In this document: piece after piece, positions 36,230 through 47,265 of the stretch
Numbering within the stretch: the stretch's first letter is position 1
How the letters are laid out: every line of letters starts with the position of its first letter
Source of the DNA: Isoetes taiwanensis
Taxonomy: Eukaryota; Streptophyta; Lycopodiopsida; Isoetales; Isoetaceae
Length of the DNA stretch: 64,000 nt
NCBI GenBank assembly: GCA_021234155.1
Contig: JAJEKV010000047.1
Span: 378,544-442,543 of the forward strand
Direction: 5' to 3'
Position numbers and translations under genes: made by a program
Notes under the pieces: generated by a model
What the model was told of the DNA's origin: nothing
Databases searched by the model: none
Seen by the model: only the letters and a program-made list of their open reading frames with translations

Positions 36230-39000
36230 TGCACCTTGTTTAGTCCCAAGAGTACACTATTGCTTTACTAATCCTTTATGAAATCTAAGCACATAAGAAT
36301 GTCTGACCGTAGAAGCAAATTTTTAATAAGAATGTCTGACCGAGGAAGCAAATTTTTAATAATTAGAAGATTGAAGGAGATCCAAACATTTGAAACAGCA
36401 CCATTTTGCCTCACAAATGTTGCAAGTGTAATAAATTAGCGAATATGGTGTAATAATTATGAGTGTGCTTAATCATAATAAAATCTGGAAGCTAACCATG
36501 CAAGCAAGCAGACTGACCAAGCGTAAAATCCAGATACTAGTCTATGTCCTAGACGTATACCCAACCACTATGTCCTGAACCTAGAGAAAACATGAAGACC
36601 AAAACTAACTCATCAAGGGGGAGGTATCGACACTCTAGGGAGGATAATACACCAATCCTGAAAGACTCTAGAGCTAAACCTGAGCCTATGTGATATGAGC
36701 ATAAAAACAGAACCTCTAAGACCAAGACCGAGACCAGAGCTCTCCAGGAGCTAAAGAGTGTGTTTCTAATTCTTTCCAAAACCACATTGAACCCTAATTG
36801 TCCCATATGTTCCCTCCTACCACCAGGAAGCAGGAAAAAAATTAAGCATACTATATATTTTTTCGTAAAAAATGGTTTGGCTATTTTTCAAAATTTTACA
36901 CTATTTTATGATATAAATTTGGCTAAAGTTATTATTATTATTACATTTATATATATTTGGACTTGGCAAAACTTTTGAATTATGTACTATAAAATTTCAC
37001 TTGGCTATTTTTTTTTTAACTGGAAAAAGCAAAAAATGTGAATTAAATTCTGTAACTTTAGATAATTGTACTACGATTACAAATAATAATCAACAATCAA
37101 GGAAGATATAATAATATTGAAAACTTTTAACAGAAGCTCACAACATAGCTTATAACATCCATAGTCTGAACTACATTCAATGCAACGACACCTTGTAGAT
37201 ATGGTGATCAAATTGCACTTATCTCTTAACCCTTAAAGGAAGATGTTATGCAACCAACTCGGGTATCTAGATGGATATTGGCCATCTCTTACAGTTCCTT
37301 TTTAAAGATGCATATGTGGTATATATAATAGAAATTCATAGTTTGAAAAACTACTATCACTGATGATGGTAGGTGGGGATGTGTAAAAGTCTATAGTAAG
37401 AATTCATTTTTGTTTGGCTATTAATGATTTAGTATATAAATATTATAATATAAAGAAAGGCTAATCCCTTTTTCTTTAGCGAAAAGGGGGAAAATAGTTT
37501 GGCTAATCCTAAAAAAACAATGGAGTACTTGTTTTAACTATGGCTATTTTTTATTTTATCTTTTTAAACCTCTCTTCATAAAACTCGCCGCAAAAATTGC
37601 CTAGACCCCCTAAAAAATCGCCATTTGGCTATATATAGCCACCAATTTTTTCCATGCCAGGAAGGACCAGAGGAAGTGGGATTTTCCCCCACTGGAATAT
37701 GAGTCAACAAATGAGGCCCTTTTTGCGAATATGCACTGTTTCTAGCAGTATACTATCTTCTCTGTAGTGTTCAACTACGATATTAACACTTTATATGTGG
37801 TTCAAGTTAAGGATTCCAATGACCCTTCTTCTTTAAGGAATGTTATAGAAGAAACTATAAATCTAAGAAAGAAATTTTGTAATCTATGAAGAGTTTGATG
37901 ATACAATCATGATCTATATTGGCAAAGGGCAGTCAAAACCATTCGTTGTAATAGCTATTGATTCTTCAATCTTCCTCTTTCCTTGATTCTATAAGACTCA
38001 GTGATTCAACTTTCCAAAAAATCCTTCATTGTATAGGCAAAAACAAATTGGAATAAATATGTCTGGAGGTTAGAGTATGTAAACATTGACTCCTTACCAC
38101 CCTATTTACGAGTTGCCTCCACAAAATGACTCTGCATGATCTATGGACGAAATACAATGGCCTTTGGATCCTTACAAATGGACACATTGTACTCATACAA
38201 ATGGATTTGAATCATGTATGTAGGGCACTGTCAGGTTGGCCTATTGTGTTTAGAATGCTAAAATCAATGTTGTGACTATGTGTTAGCGAGAGATTATCTA
38301 GAGACAAGGGCTAATATTGGTCCCACATCAGAAGAACAAGCTTCTCTACATTGTGCCTTTTGTGAGGAACAAACAATTTGTATTGCGCGATATAAGCATC
38401 TCAGGTCTGAATGTAGAGATGAACTTGTAAAGATATGAAGGGAGTGGAAAAACTCAGATAATCCAAATGAAATGACAAGTCTTCTAGAAAAGGTTTCTAC
38501 ATTGAATGTAAATGCATTGTGCTCATGGCCTGATAGCATCAAAGAGTGAGCCGATGGAAAAATTATATGAAGCATGTGCTCAATCGAAGATGCTATGCAT
38601 TTACCTAATAATAATTTGTCCAAAAGTAAGCATGCAAGTTGGTTAGCAGCTACAGATTATAAGAAAACTTTGACTCTATGTGATGCTAATCTATTTGATC
38701 TAACATAAGCTATCTTACAGAATACTAAATATAAATCACACTTTGACTACAACTCTGTTGGATCAAGACCAAAAATATCGGCACGTTTATGAAGATTGGA
38801 ATGTAGATTAAGTAGTGGGATTAAGAGTAAGAAGGTCATTGGCCCTATATTGCTTATATTCACTTCTGTTGTCTTCTGCTCTTTCTCTTCTATATGAGCT
38901 GCTTTATATGATGTTTTAATTTCTATACCAACTTCTTTGTTCATGGTTATATCTTTGTTCATGGTTTCTATACCAACTTCTTTGTTCATGGTTCTATTTT
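36230..39000. other. No recognisable gene; possible decayed coding traces
   Basis: Mostly AT-rich. Around 38290-38700 the plus strand gives peptide-like pieces in shifting frames (DYLETRANIGPTSEEQASLH, then CAFCEEQTICIARYKHLRSE) that suggest a dead gene or transposon ORF, but I cannot name the family. Confidence 0.3.
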
Positions 39001-39006
39001 CAGAAG

Positions 39007-39825
39007 GTGGTCAACATGGACGATGCTCGTCTTCCAAAACTAGCTTATATCATGGCAATGGGGCCACAACGCCTCAAGCCCTGCTGGAGGGAAAAGAGAG
39101 CTCAATGGATGGCTAGATGGAATGTGCAGGAGCACAGGTGCATACATGTGCAAACAGAGGCAGATCGCCATAGCTTGAGGCAATATCTTGACGCTTGCTT
39201 CATCCCGGCAAGCTTTGGGATACCGGCGCCCTTGAACGGTCAAGACAAAGACACTACGGCGCCACATAAATCCCACATTGGGCGAGGCCCACAATGCTAC
39301 TGCGCACCCACTTGCCCATGAAAAGGCGCGGACTCATTGCCTCCATTCGCGGGGGCACATCATCTTGAATTGAGACAGGCAGATGGATTGGTGAGCCACG
39401 TCGGGGCGAAGCTCTGTCCACCGCCGCCAAATGGGAGTCATTGAGGATGAATCTCATACCCTTCAAAGTTGCCAAAGATATGATCAAATCCGGACGCTAT
39501 CTTTGAGTTGGTCGGGGCCCGGCAGCCGCTACATGTGACATTGAGCACGGCATCCGATGCGGATGCTAGGATCATACCTTCAGAAGGTCATGGACATGCG
39601 AGATCAGCTATGTCCTCGGGCACGCACTTGACATGTACATACACATTTATTTCATGATGATGTATACTTGTACAGTTTGACAGCATTCTTATTACCGCCA
39701 CGGTTTTTCGCTCGAAAACCCTTTGAGGGGGTTTTTAACCAGCATAATAAGTTTCTCAAGGCCTCCTTCTGGGTCCCATAGGCCGATTGGTCTCAGTGGA
39801 CGATAAAAAAACTATTCTATTCTAT
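39007..39825 (+). mobile_element. 5'-truncated LINE fragment with complete 3' end
   Basis: The plus strand encodes the C-terminal end of a LINE ORF2. MDDARLPKLAY...WMARWNVQEH aligns with LDDQALPHMAM...WLQKWDI in the LINE at 42-46 kb, and IEDESHTLQSCQRYDQIR aligns with its LEDESHVILQCPAYQDLR. Stops and frameshifts interrupt it. The 3' UTR holds GGTTTTTCGCTCGAAAACCC and a GGGGGTTTTTAACC block. It ends with a CATAGGCCGATTGGTCT hairpin, GTGGACGATAAAA and a (TATTC)n-type tail at 39810-39825. Confidence 0.8.
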
Positions 39826-39829
39826 TATT

Positions 39830-40902
39830 AAGCACATTTTCATGAGAAGAGCATTGACTAAGTTGGTCCACATATAACTCAGGAAGTTGCATAGAAACGT
39901 GTTTAGAAATTGAGTTATTAAACAGAGGTATGGGAAGTTGATTAAAAAAGAATGTCATTGGGATCTGTCGAATCAATTAATGGCTGGGATGGGGGAATAT
40001 TAATGGTAGCTTGATTCTAATGAATAGGAACATTTGGACGATCATTTGGAGGGTCAATAGTCCATGGGACAAAGTTAATGGCTCATCTGTATATGCACAA
40101 AAATCATCATTTATGTCAGTCAAAACTCCAAATTTATTATTACACTTAACCTTTGTTCTAGTATTGTCATTTTCTGAGGCAATATCTTTGTCTATATCAA
40201 TATCTGTGGTTGCTCCCATATAATTCTGGAGGTTTGAAGTTGAGGGAATATTCACCTGCTTATAGCAATGAGGCTGAGAAAAAACTATAATTCCCTCTTG
40301 CCGAGCTTTCCTATTTTTCCTTATTTTCCATATAATTAAAGATTCTCCATTCTCTCTGCATTTTCCTATAGATATATTCATAGAGCACACTTGCAAGTTG
40401 ATGCATGAGTGCGACGATAGTTCTTATGACATGGCTACAATCATATTCACATATCGAAATCATTCTATATCTGGTTTGCGTCTAGGAAATGAGTTCATTG
40501 CTGTCACAGTCATGAGTTGCTTGATATGCTGGCAAATCCATCAAGGAGGTATCTAGCTTGCATCAGGATGCCTTAGTTGCTTGATTTAGTACGTTGAAAA
40601 TTTCACTTGTTGGTTGTGGACAAGAACCCGATATCGAAGATTTTGCGAGCGGCTGTTGATGAAGCAACAGAGGCCAAGAAGAAGCGTTTTGAGGAAATAG
40701 AATCTGCTAGTTTGAAGAGACAATCTTCGTGTTGTGAAAAGCACTGGTGTTCTATGTTTTCGGTTAAGTAGATTACTAGCCTTAGGACCTTCCACTGGAA
40801 CATGAAATCCTACGATAGAATAACCTTTGTCTATAACATGTTTGACTTCTGTGCGGTTGATGGTTAGGTTGAAGCCGAGATATCATACTTTGGCAGCATA
40901 TA
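39830..40902. other. No recognisable gene
   Basis: Short frames on both strands without motifs I recognise. Confidence 0.45.
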
Positions 40903-41046
40903 TGTAACGGACCCATGGGAGACCGTCGAGTAGATCTTGGTGTTGTGTTCCGGAGACACCGGCATAAATGGGTAGAAGCGACTACTCATAAATGTCTAGA
41001 CGGTTTTGCCCAGTTGGTTAAGGGCATTTCGGTTAGGAACGTTATA
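40903..41046 (+). repeat. TRIM 5' LTR
   Basis: 144 bases, about 94 percent identical to the 3' LTR over aligned positions. It carries 15 extra bases (AAGGGCATTTCGGTT) between two GGTTA words that are absent from the 3' LTR, consistent with a slip deletion there. Confidence 0.9.
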
Positions 41047-41048
41047 TT

Positions 41049-41060
41049 TGGTATCAGAGC
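41049..41060 (+). promoter_or_regulatory. Primer-binding site (tRNA-iMet)
   Basis: TGGTATCAGAGC, the standard plant LTR-retrotransposon primer site, two bases after the 5' LTR. Confidence 0.9.
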
Positions 41061-41163
41061 ATGGGGCAAGTTCGAGTCTCCATGGGATCCGGAATACCGT
41101 TGGACGGTAGGTCATGACTTGGTTTGTGATGCTCGAGGACGAGCATAGTCTAGTGGGAGAGAT

Positions 41164-41291
41164 TGTAACGGACCCATGGGAGACTGTCGACTAGATCTTG
41201 GTGTTGCGTTCCCGAGACACCGGCATAAATGGGTAGAAGCGAATATTCAAAATGTCTAGACGGTTTTGCCCAGTTGGTTAGGAACATTACA
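41164..41291 (+). repeat. TRIM 3' LTR
   Basis: 128 bases from TGTAACGG to ATTACA. The 16-base difference from the 5' LTR is explained by a 15-base and a 1-base gap. Confidence 0.9.
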
Positions 41292-41296
41292 ATATA

Positions 41297-42000
41297 GCAT
41301 ATACAAATTGTATGTTGCTAAAAATATCGAGACTATGCAGCATCGATCAAAGAAAACTACTCAAGGAACAAGACAGAACATATGAAAGCTGCCATCTGTT
41401 CTGATCAAGAAGGATATACATCGAGAAGTCTATATTGTTGTAGAAGCACTGGCTGATAAGCATGTGCCCAAGTATTCTTTCTAGCATATTTGAAAGGATA
41501 ATGATTTGAAGATTGCCATAGCCAAGCCCATAGCTTTCTCCCAACAATACATGTATAATTATCACAAAGAAATTAGCTAAACATGTAATCCATTGAAAAG
41601 AAGAGAATTAGCATGGGAAAGGAAGACTCATATGACCGCACAACTGTTTTGCAGAAGCCTTTATTGGCCTTGGCAAGCATTGTCGCATTATGCACCAGAT
41701 CAAGCCTTACAACCATTCATGATAAAATGGACCAGAATAAGATTATGATGCCTAGGCTTGAATAGGTAGCCAAGTCATATAGAGAGTGGAGCGTCTAAAG
41801 ATTAGTGTCACTGAAGCTTTGATGCATGGTCATGGGCGAAGAGCACTAGACTATTTTTCGTTTGAGCTTTGGCAAGATGACTCTAGCTTTCACATTGGGT
41901 CTTTCAATGATGTGTTGAAGACACTAGAAGATTCAACCGAGGATAACTGAGGCCATCTAAGTGATACAACTAGACCAACACGTGCATGGGATTCTTCAAT
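41297..42000. other. No recognisable gene
   Basis: Flank between the TRIM and the LINE. A plus-strand frame ending near 41950 (ALDYFSFELWQDDSSFHIGS) may be a remnant of the gene into which the LINE inserted, but I cannot assign it. Confidence 0.35.
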
Positions 42001-42107
42001 TCTAGAAAGAAAGAAAGAAAGAAATTTGATTATTTTCGCCTACTAGACCATCAGGTCTATGAGACGGATTTTCTTTTGTACAAAAAGCCTGTAGATCATC
42101 ATAGAAT

Positions 42108-45100
42108 TTATACAGCCTCTCCCACAGTAGGGAGAGTACCGGTCTCCTCTCCTAAACACGACTCATAATCCTCTAAAAGTGTTTTGTACCCCCGTATGTA
42201 TTGTTCTCTCAACTCTAGAACATCTGCTAGGAATTTACCAGTTATCTTTGCAGGAAGCTTGAAAAATTCCACAAGGGTGTTGGCTCGAACGGCATGGTGC
42301 CTTCGTAGGTCTTGATATGCTGGACATTGTAGAATGACATGGCTCTCATCCTCTAAAGTGTTTTCCTCACATAATCTGCACAGTCGGAGTTCTTGCGGTA
42401 TGTCCCCCCATCGTCCCACCTCAATCCCTAGGTGGTGTGAGCTGAGCCGCATCCTACATATTGTGTGCCTTTTATGTAGTGAAATATTCTCTCTCAGATA
42501 AGCCATTTCAACCAACTCTGGGTTCATCCACTTCCTGTAGCTTTCCATTTTTTGTTTGCCTCCGCTCCACATTTTTTGTTTTATTTTGCCCCCTACATAC
42601 ATCCTTGCTTGCATCGCATTTGCTGGAATATTCTCAACCGCAATATCCCACTTTTGAAGCCATTTAAGAAAGTCAGCATACCATCCCTTGCTCTCACTGT
42701 GCCTCATGGCCATATGGGGTAAAGCTTGATCATCCAAAACCTTCAGCTTCCACACATATACGACTGTCTGGCATAAGGCTTCGCATTCTAATGGCATCAG
42801 ACCTGTCTCTGCAAGCAACATAGCATAAGGTGTCTGTACCTTTACTCCCATTTCAGCAAGTAAGAATTTCTTTTGGATTCTTTCTACTTTCTTCCATCTA
42901 TCCAATGATAAACCCGGCCCCCATATCACACATCCATATAAAAGCGCTTTCTTTGAACCAAGGAGCAGAACAGTTTTTTCTTTAGCCCAAAATCAACAAT
43001 GTCCGCATTTTTGCATTGCCTCTGCATCGCAAATAAGGCCTTCAGCCCCCCATCAACCCGCTGATCTACTGCCTTGTTCCATCTGTATGATTGGTCTACT
43101 AGCAAGCCTAGATATTTATAGGTAGATACTATATCTACCTTTTCCCCCCTATAGTAAAAATCATATCTGTCCGTCTTCTGTGTGCCAAATATCACAATTT
43201 TAGTTTTGGATAGATTGACGTTCATGCCCGTTGCCTCACAGAAGGCTGCTAGCGCTGCTAAATGTTTTTGTAGCCCGCCCACACTTCTAGCAAATATGAC
43301 CACGTCGTCGGCATACAATAGTAGGAATATTACATATTCCATTAGCGTTGCTCCATCTCCTCCACTGTTAGATATCCAATCTTCCAACTCATCAATGAAG
43401 ATGCCAAACAAAGTGGGTGACAGCGGGCATCCCTGTTTAACCCCAATATTGCTTTCAATTCCCACATCCTGAGGCAGAGGGAAAGATAGATGCACCCAAA
43501 CTTTTTCATATAGCGTGCCGACTGCATTCTGAAAGTGTGCTGGGACCCCTAGTTTCTCCATTCTTTTCCATATATTTGATCTTCTTACTGTATCAAAGGC
43601 CTTAGAAAAATCGACAAAAAGCGTGAAAAGTGGCTTCTTTGTCTTTTTCACTGAGTCTACTATAGTCCTGAGTACCAAGATATGGTCCAGTGTAGCTTTT
43701 TTAGGTCTAAACCCTGCTTGCATATTAGATCTTTTTCCATTCTCTTCTGCCCATGAGCTTATTTTATGTTCTATGATGGTCGCAAAAAGCTTTGCAAAGA
43801 GGCTGCTTACCATGATCATTCTATAGTTATTGGGATCTCCTGTGTCCCCTGATTTATGCACTGGCACTACCCTGTTCATCTGCCAACTATGTGGAAAGCC
43901 ATCTCGTATAGCAGCGTTTAGCAATTTACCAATTACTTCTGCCGTCCCTGGCCCTATCCATTTAATCATCTCTGCCTTTAGACCCAGCATATCTGGTGCC
44001 TTCCCATTAGCAAGCTTGTGAATACCCCTCTCAACATCTACTGCATGGATCGATAAATTATCATTACTCTTTTCCAATTTCTCGTCGATTCCCTCTACAT
44101 GGTACAGCTTCTTTATCTGGCGTATAAGTCCTTCGAGATCCAAATCTGCCACTTTAGCCGCCTTACTTTTTAACTTACTCCAGAATTTTTTCGGGTCCTT
44201 TATTATCATGTCTACCATTTCCAATTGCCTTACTGCTGTGTATTCTCTCTTTTTCTTTCTTACCACTTTCATATAGGTTTTTCTCCTTTCCAACTTATCA
44301 TATCCCTTAGCTTCTTTATATAACCTCCGCAACTGCTTGCATTCATTATCAAACCAATGGTTACATGGCAGCCCCTGGGCTCTTCGAAAAGAGCTAAAAC
44401 ACTCCTTTGCAGCATCTAGCAGGATCTCACTAAGCTTGGCATCTATATCACTAGCTTTTTCTGGCCATTGCACATTTTTAACTTTATGTTCACATAGATC
44501 CATGTACATCTTTGCTTTGTGAAAATCAAAAGAAAGCGAGGTATAACTCTTACCCGGTACCATGTGATTCAGCTTGCTCGGGAGTTGTAGCTCAAAGATT
44601 AGTGGCATATGATCTGACTCCGGACAGTCTCCGACGTAAAAGTCAAGTATTGTTTCTATTGAGTGTTCTCCAGCGACCAGGTAATCTACCACGCTCGAGC
44701 CTGTTCCCATCGAGCCAACTGACGTGCATTTTCCTGAGAGAGGATATTTGGCAATTCCATTATATACAACTAGGCCCAATCCTCCACACATACTCAATAA
44801 GTGTCCTCCTTGAGGGGTAACATATTCATAAGTGTCTTCAGTATTCCTTCCCCATCCAGCTTTGCTTATCTCTTCTTCATCTAGCATTTCTAGCCAAATT
44901 GTCTCCTTGGACGTGCCAACCATATTCGCTTGTTTATTTGCTATGCGACCATTGAAATCTCCTACTAGAATTACTTCCCCAAGGTTCATTATCTCTAATA
45001 TATCCTGCTCTAGATGAAAGAATGGGTCATCTCTGTCTAGATCATATCGGTCATAAATTGGTGACTCACGAGGTGGGAAATAGCATCCCCCAACAAACAA

Positions 45101-45412
45101 CCTTCGGTCTGCCCTTACTAACTCCACCCATAGAGTCTGTTTGGAGGAATATTTCTCAGTCCTTCTAACTAACTGTGCTAATGTTGTTCTGCAGTAACAG
45201 GCAATGCCCCCAAAGCCCCTCAGTCTCCAGCCCTTTTTGTACCAAACGGAATCTATGCATACAAAACCTGGTAAATCTGGCAAGCTATGTTCTTCATGTT
45301 CATGTGTTTCCATAAAAAAAATAATATCCCAATTTTCAGTTTCTAAGGATTTTATCTTGGTTATGTCCAGGCCATTTATATTCCACGCACATAACCTGAT
45401 GGTCGCGAATTC
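42108..45412 (-). pseudogene. LINE ORF2: endonuclease-reverse transcriptase, one frameshift
   Basis: ORF2 provides target cutting and reverse transcription. The apurinic-type endonuclease carries WNINGLD (metal-binding Asn), the METHEHEE Glu, VGDFNGR and ESDHMPL, all apparently intact. The reverse transcriptase shows FVDFSKAFDTV (motif A Asp), GVKQGCPLSPTLFG and LLYADDVVIFA (YADD). The C-terminus has CRLCEENTLEDESHVILQC, a C-x2-C...H...C knuckle. The long frame stops at 42926 after VQRKRFYMDV, while ALLYGCVIWGPG continues in the next frame from about 42955, so one indel near 42955-42965 breaks it. The first 33 codons after the ORF1 amber are open but contain no ATG; the first ATG (45313) would remove the catalytic Asn. 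Confidence 0.93.
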
Positions 45413-45421
45413 CTATTCGCG
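45404..45421 (-). promoter_or_regulatory. Hairpin spanning the ORF1 amber codon
   Basis: On the minus strand the sequence CGCGAAT-AGGA-ATTCGCG forms a perfect 7-bp stem with a 4-base loop, and the UAG stop codon sits at the stem-loop border. Any role in readthrough is inference. Confidence 0.4.
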
Positions 45422-46561
45422 GTCTTCTATCACTACTTTGCCTCCTTTCCAATATGCGCGGTGTCCATTTTGTCTGGCCTCCTTCATCTTCTGGATCTCC
45501 CCTTGCCTCATTGTCATTTGTGCTTTTGTTAAATCCTCATTTATCCATATCTTTTCTCCTCGTAGCTCAGCCCTTTTTTGCAGAACTTGGGATCTGTGTT
45601 CCCTGCTGGCAAATTTAACCACAATATTTCTCCCTTTTTCAGATGGTCGACCTACTCGAAATGCATCAACCATACCAGGTTCTTGAATGTGGAGCTTCTC
45701 AATCAAAATTCTTCGGGCCTCTTCTCTTGTATTTTCATGGTCCCTTTCTGCTATCCCCACAAACCTCAAATTTAGTGCTTTTTGCTGCCGTTCTTGCTGT
45801 TCCAGTACATTGTCCATTCGATTATTTAGTTTATTGATGACCACTGCCATACTTTCGCCTTCTTCATCTCCCATATAAGCCTGTTGTATACCCCCTTTGC
45901 TTGCATTTTCCTTCATCTTTGCTATATCCTGCCTAATTGAAAAGTTTTCTGCTCTTAATGATTGGAGGGATTCAGTCATACCTTGCATAAGTTCAAGCAT
46001 TTTTGCTTCCCTGATTGCAGATTCTTTTTTGGAATACTCCATCATTTCCAATATCTTCATCATCATATTGCGTGAGGCAGAGATCTCAGATAGCATCTGA
46101 TACAGGAAACTTGATGTACTGTCAAAACTCATCCCTGATGCAGATTGTGTTCCATATGCAACCGGTGGGCAAAACGCAGGGGGCACTCCTGTTGTGCCAG
46201 TCTGATACAACCCAGCAGGTGGGCTTGCAACCGGAAATGTCTGCCCCATCGCCTGTGTTATCAAATCGATCCCAGCAGGTGAGCTTATTGCAGCCGGAAT
46301 CTGCCCCATCCCCTGTTTCTTACCAAGTATTTCAGGCTGAGATTGAGAAATCAGAATAGATGGGCTTGCTACCGCCACCGAATCCTGGCTTTCCTCCGGA
46401 TCTGGAATGTCTGTATCAGAAGAGCTGTCTGCATCGAAAGCATTTTCCACTGTATTTTTTATTTTATTTCTGGCTCCTGTCACCACTGTACCGGCAGCAT
46501 CCTTTGCTTGTTTCAGAGCAACTGCTGCTTTTGATGTCCCTGTGGTTCGAGTCGTTGAAGA
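45413..46561 (-). CDS. LINE ORF1 (nucleic-acid-binding protein), 5' truncated
   Basis: ORF1 proteins coat LINE RNA. This one has an N-terminal Pro/Gln/Ser-rich region and a predicted coiled-coil stretch (repeated Ser/Met/Leu/Glu heptad-like segments, about residues 120-210 counted from the GTG at 46486). It then has a basic C-terminal domain, LRFVGIAERDHENTREEARR to KVVIEDRE, resembling the plant LINE RNA-binding domain. It reads openly from just after TAG at 46562-46564 but has no ATG in the N-terminal 100 codons, consistent with 5' truncation. It ends with TAG at 45415-45413, and ORF2 follows in the same frame. Confidence 0.85.
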   Translation of the reverse strand, partial: SSTTRTTGTSKAAVALKQAKDAAGTVVTGARNKIKNTVENAFDADSSSDTDIPDPEESQDSVAVASPSILISQSQPEILGKKQGMGQIPAAISSPAGIDLITQAMGQTFPVASPPAGLYQTGTTGVPPAFCPPVAYGTQSASGMSFDSTSSFLYQMLSEISASRNMMMKILEMMEYSKKESAIREAKMLELMQGMTESLQSLRAENFSIRQDIAKMKENASKGGIQQAYMGDEEGESMAVVINKLNNRMDNVLEQQERQQKALNLRFVGIAERDHENTREEARRILIEKLHIQEPGMVDAFRVGRPSEKGRNIVVKFASREHRSQVLQKRAELRGEKIWINEDLTKAQMTMRQGEIQKMKEARQNGHRAYWKGGKVVIEDRE

Positions 46562-46569
46562 CTAAGGTG

Positions 46570-47265
46570 AACAATACTATAGCAAACCATATGATATGCC
46601 TCTTAACAGATCTCACAATAAAAAAAGCTTCGATGAGGCTTCACCTTCACCTCGATAATTGCTTAGGCTGGAACAAGAACATATATGTGTTCTCATCCTT
46701 TTCGTACCTTGCATGGCAGGGTGTGGTGATGAGATGCAATTGGAGTTCATGATGGTCGGGCATACACATGATGGTATAGATGCTCTATTCGGCCATCGCT
46801 ATACTCTTTTGAGGAGGTCGGATTCATTCACCATTCCGAAGTTAATGCATTTGTTTTGGGAATATAGCTCGAAGGCTCCAACGCCTTACCTTGTGCACAA
46901 GACCCCTGACCGGAAGGGCTTTGTGAAAGAGTACATTTCTGATAAGAAGGAACATTCGATTAGCCATCAAGAACTGCTTCTGTTCAAGTTCCTGCAAGAA
47001 AAGTAGTGGCATTTAGTGTTCTACAAGATGAGACCTGAGATCTAGAGTGGCTACTAGAGAAGGGTATCAAAAACTGGAACGCAGATGCAGGGGTGCACTC
47101 ATAATTCCCCACGGGGTACCACAAAGATTGTACATCCACTGAACGCTTTTAAAGTCATAGGTGCTTTGAGAAGCTACATAACAAAGTACAACATGCATTA
47201 TATAGCTTTCTCAAAAGGAGGAGAGCACTCGGTGTCTACTTGGAGAGGTGGATGCTGGTCCATCT
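46570..47265 (+). pseudogene. DUF7869-like pseudogene remnant
   Basis: Plus-strand pieces in two frames read SMRLHLHLDNCLGWNKNIYVF and then EFMMVGHTHDGIDALFGHRY. They continue LHLFWEYSSKAPTP, then KIVHPLNAFKVIGAL nearer 47130. The H-x-DNC...NKN block and the VGHTHDDID-like block are the hallmarks of the RNase H-fold-like DUF7869 family, common in plant and animal genomes and probably linked to mobile elements. A frame change at about 46690 and later stops show decay. The upstream part is missing because the LINE 5' end abuts it at 46561. Confidence 0.65.

Larger units (their letters stand above)
40903..41291 (+). mobile_element. Complete TRIM (miniature LTR retrotransposon)
   Basis: Two direct repeats, 40903-41046 and 41164-41291, start TGTAACGGACCC; the copy at 41291 ends ...ATTACA. 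They flank only 117 bases. Right after the first repeat is TGGTATCAGAGC (41049-41060), the primer-binding site complementary to the 3' end of initiator-methionine tRNA. Right before the second is the purine-rich GTGGGAGAGA (41153-41162). The element is flanked by a perfect 5-base target duplication ATATA (40898-40902 and 41292-41296). There is no coding capacity, so it depends on proteins of another LTR element. The GATGCTCGAGGACGAGCA just before the polypurine tract resembles the same position in Ty3/gypsy chromoviruses, suggesting its origin. Confidence 0.92.
42004..46561 (-). mobile_element. Near-intact, 5'-truncated LINE (APE-type non-LTR retrotransposon)
   Basis: On the minus strand, ORF1 (to 45413) is followed by ORF2 with endonuclease, reverse transcriptase and a C-terminal cysteine/histidine knuckle. 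After the coding part comes a 3' UTR, a CATAGACCTGATGGTCT hairpin, and a tail of (TTTC)n at 42004-42025. The element is cut at its 5' end: ORF1 is open up to 46561 with no ATG, directly next to unrelated DUF7869-like sequence. Only one amber codon between the ORFs and one frameshift late in ORF2 interrupt it, so insertion is probably recent. Clade not determined. No target duplication was found. Confidence 0.92.

Noticed and set aside
41062-41075. tRNA-like GTTCGAGTC (B-box resemblance)
   Set aside because: It lies inside the TRIM internal region just after the primer-binding site; no A box or clover-leaf could be formed.
43182-45017. Plus-strand frames over the LINE
   Set aside because: Shadows of the minus-strand ORF2.
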